Positions 1-7,225 of a stretch of 9,790 bases of DNA are shown piece after piece. Below the pieces are notes generated by a model. That model saw only the letters and a list, made by a program, of their open reading frames with translations. It was not told the origin of the DNA and did no database searches. The DNA is from JACKLD01 sp049297695 (GTDB lineage Bacteria; Pseudomonadota; Alphaproteobacteria; UBA2136; UBA6156), in the NCBI GenBank assembly GCA_049297695.1, contig JBAQUT010000037.1:1-9790 (forward strand), given 5' to 3'. The first letter of the stretch is position 1. Every line of letters begins with the position of its first letter. The position numbers and the translations under genes were made by a program.

Positions 1-398
1 ACCACGTCTGCCGCCTGTCTGCGGCTGATTACACACGCGGTAATCAGGTTCATGGCCATAATATGGCGGTGCACATTCCCCTCCTCGGCAATCAACACAA
101 TCGGCTTCTTCATCTCGCTGGCCCACCCAATTTCAATAAAACTCCCTGCACTGGCCTTTTGCGCTCCCAACACGTCCAAAATCAGCACATCACTCCGCTT
201 GATCATCTCGTAATCCCGCGTCGTTAAAATACTGCCAATATTCTCTTCACCCAAACTCGGGTTATAACCTTCTCTATGCTGAGGCTTAAAGCATTGAACA
301 CCCTCCGGCAACAAAGCCTCCACCTCGGCTTGCTTGGCCACAACCTCAGCCGCCGTAAACTGGGCAAAAGCCCCTCCTAAGTACACACTCTTACTCAT
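1..398 (-). CDS. Nucleoside 2-deoxyribosyltransferase-like protein (partial, C-terminus beyond window)
   Basis: This is a partial gene: about 132 codons are visible and the reading frame is still open at the left edge. The fold pattern matches nucleoside 2-deoxyribosyltransferases, which cleave or exchange the N-glycosidic bond of deoxynucleosides through a catalytic Glu. The N-terminus has a first beta-strand/loop VYLGGAF (residues 5-11). The middle has RSDVLILDVLG with Asp70 and Asp75. These are followed by SAGSFIEIGWA, with Glu89 in the position of the catalytic Glu, and KKPIVLIAEEGN, the usual next strand. GGAG at 407-410 lies 8 nt before the chosen ATG (398) and 5 nt before an in-frame ATG at 401, so either may be used. 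The start overlaps the end of the 93-residue gene, which suggests translational coupling. Substrate cannot be told; a nucleotide-salvage, phage-type or defence nucleosidase role are all possible. Confidence 0.72.
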   Translation of the reverse strand, partial: MSKSVYLGGAFAQFTAAEVVAKQAEVEALLPEGVQCFKPQHREGYNPSLGEENIGSILTTRDYEMIKRSDVLILDVLGAQKASAGSFIEIGWASEMKKPIVLIAEEGNVHRHIMAMNLITACVISRRQAADV

Positions 399-672
399 CA
401 TGAAATCTCCGTATCAACCGAGAATGCATGGTAGATGAACGGTTCGCCATCAAATCCCGCACAGCAGAAAATTCATTATCTAAACACCATTCAAAACGGA
501 ACTTCTCTTTCGCAGCTTCCATTTTTGCATTATTCCATCCAAACAAAATTTGTAGTTGCTCCAAATTTCTATATCTTTCGCCCAATGACCATCCACGATA
601 TGTTTGGGCCTCCAAGTACTCTTTACCTTCTGCCGTACAAGCCCATATATCCAATCTATCATCTTGCTCCAT
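391..672 (-). CDS. Hypothetical protein, 93 aa, coupled to lpxA
   Basis: I do not recognise this protein. It is 93 residues, rich in charged and aromatic residues (several Trp, Tyr, Arg and Glu), with no signal peptide or membrane segment, and it looks mostly helical. The evidence that it is real is its translation signal: GAGGGAGG at 679-686, inside the last codons of lpxA, lies 6 nt before the ATG. The ATG also overlaps the lpxA TAA by one base (TAATG), a typical coupling junction. Its own stop overlaps the start of the next gene by 8-11 nt. Base composition is clearly lower in GC than lpxA (about 38% in 481-540, counted by eye), which hints at later acquisition. It could be an accessory partner of the deoxyribosyltransferase-like protein; that is inference from spacing only. 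Confidence 0.7.
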   Translation of the reverse strand: MEQDDRLDIWACTAEGKEYLEAQTYRGWSLGERYRNLEQLQILFGWNNAKMEAAKEKFRFEWCLDNEFSAVRDLMANRSSTMHSRLIRRFHDE

Positions 673-1469
673 TACTGGCCTCCCTCATCAAAACCCGTCA
701 CCCCCCGGCTACTCCCCAACACAAACTCCGCCAATGCCTTCACTTCGGCATCTGTCGCCCGCCCTTCCAAGTCTTTGGCCCGCTCGGCCAAGGGCATGTC
801 GCCCTCGGCAAATAAAAAGCCGTAGGCCTCGTCCAAGGCGCCAATCAGGCTGCGCTCAAAGCCACGGCGCCGCAAGCCTACAAGGTTCAAGCCCTTCAAC
901 ACCGCCCGCTCGCCCGCCACGCTGGCGTAGGGCGGCACATCGTAATCCACGGCGCTGGCCCCGCCGATAATCGCATGGTCCCCCACCCGCACCCGCTGAT
1001 GAATACCCGAGAGCCCCCCAATCACCACATTGTCCCCCAACTCCACATGCCCCGCCAACTGCACGTAATTGGCCAAAATGCAGTCGTTCCCCACCACACA
1101 ATCATGGGCCACATGGCTGCCCGCCATCAGCAGGTTGCGGCTGCCAATGCGGGTTTCGCCTTTGTCGGCCGCCGTACCAATGTGCACGGTCACGTATTCC
1201 CGGATATCATTCCCATCCCCCACCACCAGCGTAGCATCTTCGCCCTTGTACTTGCGATCGGGGCTGGGCTGGCCAAGGCTCGCAAAGGGGTACACCACGT
1301 TGTTCGCCCCCAAGGTTGTGCGGCCTGCAATCACCACATGGCTCACCAAGCGCGTGCCATCGCCAATCTCCACACCCGCCCCCACGGTGCAAAACGGGCC
1401 AACCTCCACCCCTGCACCCAGCTTGGCACCAGCGTCCACAAGGGCAGTCGGATGAATCACCACAGTCAC
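672..1469 (-). CDS. lpxA: UDP-N-acetylglucosamine acyltransferase LpxA
   Basis: LpxA catalyses the first step of lipid A synthesis, transferring a 3-hydroxyacyl chain from acyl-ACP to the 3-OH of UDP-GlcNAc in the cytoplasm. The protein is about 265 aa (E. coli 262). It starts with IHPTALVDAGAKLG, has left-handed beta-helix hexapeptide repeats through about residue 185, then a helical C-terminal domain. The active-site block SHVAHDCVVGN carries the catalytic His (about residue 122, E. coli His125), followed by CILANYVQLAGHVELG and VAGERAVLKGLNLVGLRRRGF. The frame could open at TTG 1475, but AAGGAG at 1477-1482 is only 1 nt from it and 7 nt from GTG 1469, so GTG is preferred. It is separated from fabZ by 66 nt and coupled to the gene behind it. 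lpxI and lpxB, its usual followers in alphaproteobacteria, are not next. Confidence 0.97.
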   Translation of the reverse strand: MTVVIHPTALVDAGAKLGAGVEVGPFCTVGAGVEIGDGTRLVSHVVIAGRTTLGANNVVYPFASLGQPSPDRKYKGEDATLVVGDGNDIREYVTVHIGTAADKGETRIGSRNLLMAGSHVAHDCVVGNDCILANYVQLAGHVELGDNVVIGGLSGIHQRVRVGDHAIIGGASAVDYDVPPYASVAGERAVLKGLNLVGLRRRGFERSLIGALDEAYGFLFAEGDMPLAERAKDLEGRATDAEVKALAEFVLGSSRGVTGFDEGGQ

Positions 1470-1476
1470 GTTCAAA

Positions 1477-1482
1477 CTCCTT
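1477..1482 (-). promoter_or_regulatory. Ribosome binding site of lpxA (decides start)
   Basis: AAGGAG on the minus strand. It is 7 nt from GTG 1469 and 1 nt from TTG 1475, so it supports the GTG start over the longer TTG frame. Confidence 0.7.
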
Positions 1483-1503
1483 TATTTCCTAGGTTTTATT
1501 ACT

Positions 1504-1533
1504 AACATACTCACATCGAACATACCAACATAC
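1504..1533. repeat. Three copies of GTATGTT in the fabZ-lpxA gap
   Basis: AACATAC (GTATGTT on the coding strand) occurs at 1504-1510, 1519-1525 and 1527-1533 in the 66-nt gap. A fourth copy lies 11 bp upstream of the lpxD ATG at 2988-2994, and two of the four extend to GTATGTTAG. It could be a binding site or part of AT-rich promoters for lpxA and lpxD; function is not shown. Confidence 0.4.
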
Positions 1534-1535
1534 TC

Positions 1536-1976
1536 TTATTTCCGTACCACTTTGGCCATAAACGTAGCCTCCACCGCCAATTTACCACCCACAAACCCAA
1601 GGCCTTCAAACTTGTAAATATCGCCTTTGCGGTTTACCTGCACCACTTCCAACCGCAACGTATCCCTAGGTCGCACAGGCAACCGGAACCTCACATTCTC
1701 CACCCCCATAAAGTAAAACAAGGTCTGGTCGGCGGTTAACCCACGGCTTACGTTCACCAAAATCCCCGCCGCCTGGGCCAAACTTTCCACCGCCAACATG
1801 CCTGGCAATATAGGGTGCCCGGGGAAATGCCCCTCAAACACCCTATCCCCCTCGCCAAACGTCCGCTCCGCCACCAACCGGTCATCCACGGCATACTCCA
1901 ACACCTTGTCCACCAACAACATCGGCGCACGGTGGGGCAATAGCTTTTGAATCTGGCTTACATTAAGCATCGGCAT
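1536..1976 (-). CDS. fabZ: 3-hydroxyacyl-ACP dehydratase FabZ
   Basis: FabZ dehydrates 3-hydroxyacyl-ACP in the fatty acid elongation cycle and competes with LpxA and LpxD for the same 3-hydroxyacyl-ACP pool, so its place between them makes metabolic sense. The 146-residue length is normal (E. coli 151). Seen are LLPHRAPMLLVDKVLE (residues 12-27) and the hot-dog active site GHFPGHPILPG with catalytic His50, then Glu64 in AVESLAQAAG. The C-terminal half contains GVENVRFRLPVRPRD and ends in KVVRK. The frame is open to 2084, but that extension is the shadow of lpxD. ATG 1976 fits the family N-terminus and has AAAGGGG 6 nt upstream. ATG 1970 is an alternative with poorer spacing. The start overlaps the end of lpxD by 14 nt, so the two genes are probably coupled. 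Confidence 0.97.
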   Translation of the reverse strand: MPMLNVSQIQKLLPHRAPMLLVDKVLEYAVDDRLVAERTFGEGDRVFEGHFPGHPILPGMLAVESLAQAAGILVNVSRGLTADQTLFYFMGVENVRFRLPVRPRDTLRLEVVQVNRKGDIYKFEGLGFVGGKLAVEATFMAKVVRK

Positions 1977-2976
1977 CGCCCACCCCTTTCTTCTTCCCCA
2001 ACCGAGCCATGGCCGCCATCCTCCGCCGCCAATCGGCCATGGGCTCGGCGGGCATCCCCGCCCACACGGCCCCAACTTCGGCAATGCTTTTGGTCACGCC
2101 ACTGCGGGCGGCAACCTGAACCCTATCCGCCAGCGCAATATGCCCCGCAACCCCCACTTGACCGCCAATCATGCACCCCGCTCCAATCCGCGTGCTGCCC
2201 GCAATCCCCGTTTGTGCGGCTATCACGGTAAACTTCCCAATCCGCACGTTGTGGGCAATCTGCACGCTGTTATCCAGCTTTACACCATCTTCCAACACGG
2301 TGTCACCCAAGGCTCCGCAATCCACCGTGGTGTTGGCGCCCAACTCCACATCGTTGCCAATCACAACACCTCCTACCTGAGGCACTTTCACCAAACCCTT
2401 CTCACTCGGAGCAAACCCAAACCCATCCTGCCCCACCCGCACACCGCTGTGAATAATACACCGCTCCCCCACCCTGCATTTCAACAACGTCACGTGCGGT
2501 GCAATCCGCGTCCCCGCCCCAATCACCACGTTCTCGCCAACAACCGTGTGGGCACCCACATGCACACGGGGGCCAATCACGGCACCGCCGTACACCACGG
2601 CCCCTGGCTCAATCCGTGCGGTCGGGTCTACCCGCGCACTGCCACTCACCACGGCTTGAGCCGATACCCCCGCCACAACCTCCGCCACAGGGTGAAACAA
2701 CCCCAACACCTTGGCCAGCGCCGCATAGGGGTTGGCGGTGGCCAACGCCACACAGGTGGCGGGCACCAGGTGAACATCCTCGGGCCGCACCAACATCACG
2801 CCCGCTTTGGTGGCTTGGGCTTGCTCCTTATACTTGGGGTTATCCAAAAAACTCACATGCTCCGGCCCCGCCACATCCAACGGCCGAACCCCCACAAGCT
2901 TCAACGCCCCTAACTCATGGGTTACCATTACACCCAAGCCTTGGGCCAACTCCGTTAAGGTCAAGGTTGTTACCAT
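1963..2976 (-). CDS. lpxD: UDP-3-O-acylglucosamine N-acyltransferase LpxD
   Basis: LpxD adds the second (N-linked) hydroxyacyl chain in lipid A synthesis, in the cytoplasm. It is 337 aa from ATG 2976 (E. coli 341). The N-terminal uridine-binding domain covers roughly residues 1-100 and includes HVSFLDNPKYKEQ. A long left-handed beta-helix of hexapeptide repeats follows, with QDGFGFAPSEKGLVKVPQVG and NTTVDCGALGDTVLEDG. The catalytic block is KLDNSVQIAHNVRIG, with His242 equivalent to E. coli His239. The C-terminal end is a short basic helix, WRRRMAAMARLGKKKG. The frame could begin at TTG 2982; I chose ATG because no good ribosome site favours TTG, but the one for ATG (AGG about 9-10 nt upstream) is weak. 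It lies after a terminator and so probably needs its own promoter, or depends on read-through; it overlaps fabZ. Confidence 0.97.
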   Translation of the reverse strand: MVTTLTLTELAQGLGVMVTHELGALKLVGVRPLDVAGPEHVSFLDNPKYKEQAQATKAGVMLVRPEDVHLVPATCVALATANPYAALAKVLGLFHPVAEVVAGVSAQAVVSGSARVDPTARIEPGAVVYGGAVIGPRVHVGAHTVVGENVVIGAGTRIAPHVTLLKCRVGERCIIHSGVRVGQDGFGFAPSEKGLVKVPQVGGVVIGNDVELGANTTVDCGALGDTVLEDGVKLDNSVQIAHNVRIGKFTVIAAQTGIAGSTRIGAGCMIGGQVGVAGHIALADRVQVAARSGVTKSIAEVGAVWAGMPAEPMADWRRRMAAMARLGKKKGVGDADA

Positions 2977-3024
2977 GAGCAAAACCTAACATACATCCCC
3001 TCTCAAAACCACCATCCCAACAGC

Positions 3025-3049
3025 AAAAAGCCCCCGTCAAGGGGCTTTT
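3025..3049 (-). terminator. Rho-independent terminator after skp
   Basis: AAAAGCCCC (3026-3034) pairs with GGGGCTTTT (3041-3049) over a 6-nt loop, a perfect 9-bp stem. In the minus direction it ends in TTTTT (complement of 3025-3029), 17 nt after the skp stop. The stem contains A and T runs on both sides, so it could also work on the plus strand. It splits the cluster into rseP-bamA-skp and lpxD-fabZ-lpxA. Confidence 0.85.
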
Positions 3050-3065
3050 CAGCACAAACCTGAAC

Positions 3066-3578
3066 CTACTTATCCAAAGCCGCATTGGCCTGAGCCAACA
3101 CCTCGGCCGAGATGTCCGTCACATTCGCGCTGGTGTAAAACACCATGGCTTTAGGCACCACAAGGTCGTAGCCGCGCTGTTTGGAAAGGCTCTCCACAAT
3201 CCCGCGTACGGTGTCGGCAATCTGCTTGCGCAAGCCCAAACCTTTTTTCTCCAGCTCGGTCTGAATGCCCCCTGCCTTGGCACGGAACGCCGCCACATCT
3301 TTTTGGAAGGCCTGCTGCTCGGCCGCAAATTTATCCGGCGCCAACACTTTTTGCTGGTCGGCCAATTTCTTTTGCTTATCCACCAACGGGGCTTCCAGGG
3401 CCGCAATTTGCTTTTGGGCGGCATCGCGGGCACCCTTCAGGGTTTCCACGGCGCGCTTGGCAGCATTGGTTTGGTTAATCACCATTTGGCCATCCAACAC
3501 GGCCACTTTCAGCTCGGCCGCCATGGCGCTTACACTCAGGCTGGCCGCCAACACCGTTAAGGTTAAAAGCTTGTACAT
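3066..3578 (-). CDS. skp: Periplasmic chaperone Skp / OmpH family
   Basis: Skp holds unfolded outer-membrane proteins in the periplasm and delivers them to BamA, so its place right after bamA fits. The 170-residue protein (E. coli precursor 161) has a clear signal peptide: a Lys at position 3, then a hydrophobic stretch ending in SVSAMA, with cleavage expected before AELKVAVLDGQ at about residue 21. The OmpH hallmark KVAVLDGQMVINQTNAAK is followed by a long Lys/Gln/Ala-rich coiled-coil region (about 45-115). The end returns to beta structure with YDLVVPKAMVFYTS and DISAEVLAQANAALDK. GGGGGAG lies 7 nt before the ATG. It is 39 nt behind bamA and directly before the terminator, so it is probably the last gene of its transcript. 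Confidence 0.93.
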   Translation of the reverse strand: MYKLLTLTVLAASLSVSAMAAELKVAVLDGQMVINQTNAAKRAVETLKGARDAAQKQIAALEAPLVDKQKKLADQQKVLAPDKFAAEQQAFQKDVAAFRAKAGGIQTELEKKGLGLRKQIADTVRGIVESLSKQRGYDLVVPKAMVFYTSANVTDISAEVLAQANAALDK

Positions 3579-3617
3579 CGTTCGTCTCCCCCTTGTTATG
3601 TTCTCAACGTAAACCGA

Positions 3618-5900
3618 TTAAAACCTGCTGCCAACCGAGAAGTTGAACACCTGCGCACGGTCTTCCTTGGCTTTCACCAACGGCACGGCAAATTCTATGC
3701 GCAAGGGCCCAATGGGGCTATGCCAAAAAATCCCCGTACCCGCACTCAAACGGTACGTGTCGGCATCCAGCACGTTGGCAGTGGCACCTTCAAAGCTTTT
3801 CACAATCCCACCGTCGTTAAACACCAAACCGTTCACACCCAAGTCGTCCAAGGCGCTACCCAGCGGGAACGTCATTTCCAAGCTATGACCCACCATGTAC
3901 TTACCGCCCAAGGCGTCTTTGGTGGTGGCGTCACGGGGGCCCACACCGCCGTACTCAAACCCGCGCAGCGTGGTGTTGCCCATCTGGAAGTGGTCGTAAA
4001 TCGGCAAATCCTCGCCAAAGTCATAAATGGCACCCCCGCGTCCACCGGCGGTGAACACCACATCATCCATCAATTCCTTGTTCCAGCTGGTAGTCAGCAT
4101 GGTTTTTACCGAGTTCACATCGCTCCCCAAGCCCGAATACGTTCCCGTCAAGGCAACCCGCGTGCCTCGTGTCGGCGTCATCATGCTATCCCGAGTATCG
4201 TAAGCCCATGTGTCTGAAAGGGCCAAAGCGCTGCGCTTCCCTTCTTCCCGCTTCACAAATTGGCTGGCGGCGGTGCCCACGTTTTCAATTTTGGTTTCTT
4301 TAAAGCTCAAGCCCACCGTATTTTTAGTAAATTCATTAATGGGGAAGCCCAAGCGCAACCCGCCGCCGGTGCTCGCCACATCGTAGGAAGACTCACTCTG
4401 ATAGTTGGTGCGCTCGTTGAACAAATCTACTCCAGCCGCCAATTCTTGCCCCAAAAAGTAAGGCTCGGTAAAGCTCAGGTTGTAGTTTTGTTGACGTTCC
4501 GAAAGGGCAAATTTCACGGCCACTTCCTGCCCTTTACCCAAAAAGTTACGCTCTTTCACGTCGGCGGTAGCCAAAAGCCCGTCAAAGGTAGAGTACCCTG
4601 CCCCCACGTTAAACTCACCGGTCGATTGTTCTTCCACCTTCACGTTCAAGTCCACACGGTCAGGCTGGTCGGTCTCCGAGCGGGTCACATCCACATCTTT
4701 AAAGTAACCAAGGTACGTCAAACGGTCGCGGGAACGCTTGATCTTATCGTTGTTGAACGCATCCCCTTCCGCCACTCGCATTTCACGGCGGATCACGTTA
4801 TCCCGCGTGCGGGTGTTGCCTTCAATGTTAATCCGGTTCACGTACACGCGGGGGCCGGGCTTCACGTTATAGGTTACGTCTACGGTGCGTTCGGCTTCGT
4901 TCTTTTTATATTCGGGCTTCACATCCAAAAACGCAAAACCGTTTTTGCCCAAATGGTCAATCAGCGCGTCGCCGTTTTCATCCACACGGCCCGCATCAAA
5001 CAACTCGCCCGATTTCAGGGTTACCATTTTTTTCATGGCCGCCACATCCAAACCGTCAGCTTCGGCGTTCAGCACCACATCGGCCACACCAAAGTCGTAC
5101 TTAGGGCCTTCGTACACGGTGTAGGTCAGCACAAAATCTTTGCTGTCGCGGCTCAGTTCGGCCACGGCGCTGGTTACTTGAACATCGGCATAACCTTTGC
5201 TCAGGTAATATTTGCGCACCAAATCCTTGTCCACGTCCATGCGGGCAGGGTCATAAGTATCCCCTCCGCTCATAAAACGCCACCACGCGCTGGTTTTGGT
5301 GGCAATAACGCCCTTCAAATCCGCATCGTCAAAACGCTTGTTACCTACAAAATTAATGCGGCTAATCTTGGTTTTGCTACCCTCGTCAATCACGTACACC
5401 ACGTCCACACGGTTCTGGTCGCGCTCAATCAACTGGGCTTTCACAGTGGTGGTAAATAGCCCGCGGCTACGGTAAGCCGCCTGCAAAGCCTGCACATCGG
5501 CTTGGATTTTCGACGGCGCATAAATCGCCCGCGCTTTCAACTGGGTAATCTCTTCCAGCCGCTTAGTATCAAGGGCATCGTTACCCTCAAACGCCACACG
5601 GTTCACCAAAGGGTTTTCGGTTACTTTCACGGCCAAAGTGCCACCTTCAAAGGTAACACCGACGTTGGAGAACAACCCCGTCGCGTACAAACTGCGGATG
5701 ATATTCCCCGTTTCCGCCGCGTTAAATTCCTGCCCAATTTTGTAAGGCAAATAGGTGCCAATGGTCTCGGCCTCCACGCGGGTGTTGCCCTCTACCACAA
5801 TCTTACTCAAGGCCTCCGCCCACACCAAATGGGTGGTGGAACTGGCCAAAACAAGGGTCAACGCAAGGGTACGCACGGTCATGATGGGGCTGCTTCTCAT
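3618..5900 (-). CDS. bamA: Outer membrane protein assembly factor BamA
   Basis: BamA is the core of the BAM complex that folds and inserts beta-barrel proteins into the outer membrane. It is about 760 aa (E. coli 810). A signal peptide ends at LVWA (cleavage near residue 28). Five POTRA domains follow at about 33-97, 98-176, 178-265, 267-351 and 353-425; four show the EGN/VGN signature (KIVVEGNTR, RVAFEGND, RINFVGNKR, RINIEGNTR), while POTRA4 is more divergent. The 16-strand barrel begins near 430 with TGEFNVGAGYSTFDGL. It contains the loop-6 motif LRGF (Arg646; more often VRGF) and ends in a terminal Phe within FNFSVGSRF, the outer-membrane beta-signal. The frame also opens at GTG 5942, 7 nt past the rseP stop, but that start has a badly spaced ribosome site. 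ATG 5900 has GGCGG 5 nt upstream, and ATG 5882 is possible. Confidence 0.97.
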   Translation of the reverse strand: MRSSPIMTVRTLALTLVLASSTTHLVWAEALSKIVVEGNTRVEAETIGTYLPYKIGQEFNAAETGNIIRSLYATGLFSNVGVTFEGGTLAVKVTENPLVNRVAFEGNDALDTKRLEEITQLKARAIYAPSKIQADVQALQAAYRSRGLFTTTVKAQLIERDQNRVDVVYVIDEGSKTKISRINFVGNKRFDDADLKGVIATKTSAWWRFMSGGDTYDPARMDVDKDLVRKYYLSKGYADVQVTSAVAELSRDSKDFVLTYTVYEGPKYDFGVADVVLNAEADGLDVAAMKKMVTLKSGELFDAGRVDENGDALIDHLGKNGFAFLDVKPEYKKNEAERTVDVTYNVKPGPRVYVNRINIEGNTRTRDNVIRREMRVAEGDAFNNDKIKRSRDRLTYLGYFKDVDVTRSETDQPDRVDLNVKVEEQSTGEFNVGAGYSTFDGLLATADVKERNFLGKGQEVAVKFALSERQQNYNLSFTEPYFLGQELAAGVDLFNERTNYQSESSYDVASTGGGLRLGFPINEFTKNTVGLSFKETKIENVGTAASQFVKREEGKRSALALSDTWAYDTRDSMMTPTRGTRVALTGTYSGLGSDVNSVKTMLTTSWNKELMDDVVFTAGGRGGAIYDFGEDLPIYDHFQMGNTTLRGFEYGGVGPRDATTKDALGGKYMVGHSLEMTFPLGSALDDLGVNGLVFNDGGIVKSFEGATANVLDADTYRLSAGTGIFWHSPIGPLRIEFAVPLVKAKEDRAQVFNFSVGSRF

Positions 5901-5949
5901 TGTTGCCGCCACCCTAGCCTGTTTTGCAGGGCGTTTCAACACCTTCCGC

Positions 5950-7146
5950 CTATTCTTGTGCAGGGGCGTTGCCTACCTGCTCGGCAGGTACAGGTTCCGC
6001 TTTACCAAACAAGCCTAAACGCTTGGTATCGTTCAAAGTTGAATATAGCGCCAGCATCACAATCAGCGCCAATCCCACCCGCATGGCCCACTCTTGGGCC
6101 ATGGCCCCCAAGGGGCGGCCGCGCAATTTTTCCACGGCCAAAAACACCAAATGCCCCCCATCCAGCACCGGCAAGGGGAACAAGTTCACCACAAACAGGT
6201 TGATAGTAATCACCACCAGAAACATCATCAGCGCAAACGTGCCGCTGCTGGCCGCCTGCCCTGTCATGTTGGCAATGCCCAACGGGCCCGCAAGGTTGTC
6301 ACTGGCCACAGCCCCAATCATCAGCTTGTACAACGAGAGCACCGTCAACTTCGTCAGCTCCCACGTCCGCTCCGCCGAGCGGGCCACCGCCTGTATAGGC
6401 GGGTGCTCCACCACAAAGGTGCTGTAACTGGGGGCCACACCCACACGGCCCACTTTATGCACATCCCCCAACAAATCGGTAAATTCTTTCAATTCAGGGG
6501 TTAAGGTCACCACCTGCCCCACGCCACCCCGCACCACCTGCACCTGAATGGTTTGCCCCGCATGCTCGCTAATGTAGGTTTGCATGTCATCCCATTCTGC
6601 CACGGCCACACCATCCAAAGCCGTCACAAAGTCGCCTTTCTCCAACACACCAGCGGCGGGCATGTTGGGCAACACATCACCCACTTCAGCCTTCAGTTTA
6701 TGCTCACCCGTCAGCATCACGGCCACCAACAACACAAATCCTAGCAACAAGTTAGCCAACGGACCCGCCACAATCACCCATGCCCGCTGCACAATGGTTT
6801 TATTCGCAAAACTGCGGCTGTCGCCATCGCCCCCCACAATGGGCTTCAAATCTTCCTGCCCGCGCATCTGCACGTAGCCTCCCATGGGGATCCAACCCAC
6901 CTTCCACCGCGTGCCAGCCCTGTCCGTCCACCCCAAAATCTCGCGCCCAAACCCAATGCTAAAGGCATGAACCTGTATGCCCACACTCCGCGCCGCAAGG
7001 TAATGCCCCAGCTCGTGTACAAACACCAAAATGCTTAAAACAATCACAAACAAAGCAATGGTAAACGCCATCTCCCCACCAGGGTAGCTTTGGGCCATCT
7101 CGGCCAATCGGGTCAACCAGTCATGGGTGGAAGGGATGGGGTTCAT
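5950..7146 (-). CDS. rseP: RseP site-2 intramembrane zinc metalloprotease
   Basis: RseP cuts membrane-embedded anti-sigma factors and signal-peptide remnants within the inner membrane. It carries the zinc site HELGH (His44, Glu45, His48 from the chosen start) in the first membrane segment. It then has the conserved WIPMGGYVQMRGQED region and a second membrane segment around IVAGPLANLLLGFVLL. A single PDZ domain covers about residues 165-250 (GDVLPNMPAAGVLEKGD). The second metal motif NLFPLPVLDGGH lies in the third segment, and a fourth is near the end. At about 398 aa with one PDZ it resembles the shorter alphaproteobacterial forms rather than the two-PDZ, 450-aa E. coli protein. The start is uncertain: the frame is open to 7227, and ATG 7146, 7098 and 7071 are all possible. 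7071 has GGTGG 4 nt upstream and puts HELGH at residue 19, a normal distance. bamA follows closely. Confidence 0.95.
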   Translation of the reverse strand: MNPIPSTHDWLTRLAEMAQSYPGGEMAFTIALFVIVLSILVFVHELGHYLAARSVGIQVHAFSIGFGREILGWTDRAGTRWKVGWIPMGGYVQMRGQEDLKPIVGGDGDSRSFANKTIVQRAWVIVAGPLANLLLGFVLLVAVMLTGEHKLKAEVGDVLPNMPAAGVLEKGDFVTALDGVAVAEWDDMQTYISEHAGQTIQVQVVRGGVGQVVTLTPELKEFTDLLGDVHKVGRVGVAPSYSTFVVEHPPIQAVARSAERTWELTKLTVLSLYKLMIGAVASDNLAGPLGIANMTGQAASSGTFALMMFLVVITINLFVVNLFPLPVLDGGHLVFLAVEKLRGRPLGAMAQEWAMRVGLALIVMLALYSTLNDTKRLGLFGKAEPVPAEQVGNAPAQE

Positions 7147-7190
7147 GCCTCGCACGCTGAAGTATTTTGCCTCCTTTGGCAACTCTTCTC

Positions 7191-7218
7191 TTGAAGTAAG
7201 GCTCAAGAAACCTATACT
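7191..7218 (+). promoter_or_regulatory. Promoter of the 282-aa plus-strand gene
   Basis: TTGAAG (7191-7196), 16-nt spacer, TATACT (7213-7218). The -10 box ends 7 nt before ATG 7226, so transcription would start at or next to the start codon, giving a leaderless mRNA. There is no ribosome-binding sequence. Confidence 0.6.
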
Positions 7219-7225
7219 TGTACAC

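Noticed and set aside
428..1505. Several plus-strand frames opposite the 93-aa gene and lpxA
   Set aside because: No ribosome site or family resemblance; Pro/Arg/His-rich shadows of minus-strand genes.
1977..2084. N-terminal extension of fabZ to 2084
   Set aside because: The extra 36 residues are Gly/Trp/Pro-rich shadow of the lpxD C-terminus. The family N-terminus and ribosome site support 1976.
2140..2913. Plus-strand 257-codon frame antisense to lpxD
   Set aside because: Very rich in His, Pro and Asn, as expected from the complement of Gly/Val-rich hexapeptide repeats. lpxD on the other strand explains the region fully.
3119..3433. Minus-strand 104-codon frame inside skp
   Set aside because: It is a frame-shifted, Trp- and Lys-rich reading of the skp coding sequence.
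4260..5459. Plus-strand 399-codon open frame antisense to bamA
   Set aside because: It is His-, Val- and Phe-rich, lies entirely opposite well-conserved BamA sequence, and has no recognisable family; it is the complement of a G-rich coding strand with few stop codons.
5901..5942. GTG start of bamA at 5942
   Set aside because: It would put 14 extra residues in front of an already complete signal peptide, and the purine run GCGGAAG abuts the GTG with no spacing. It is not excluded.
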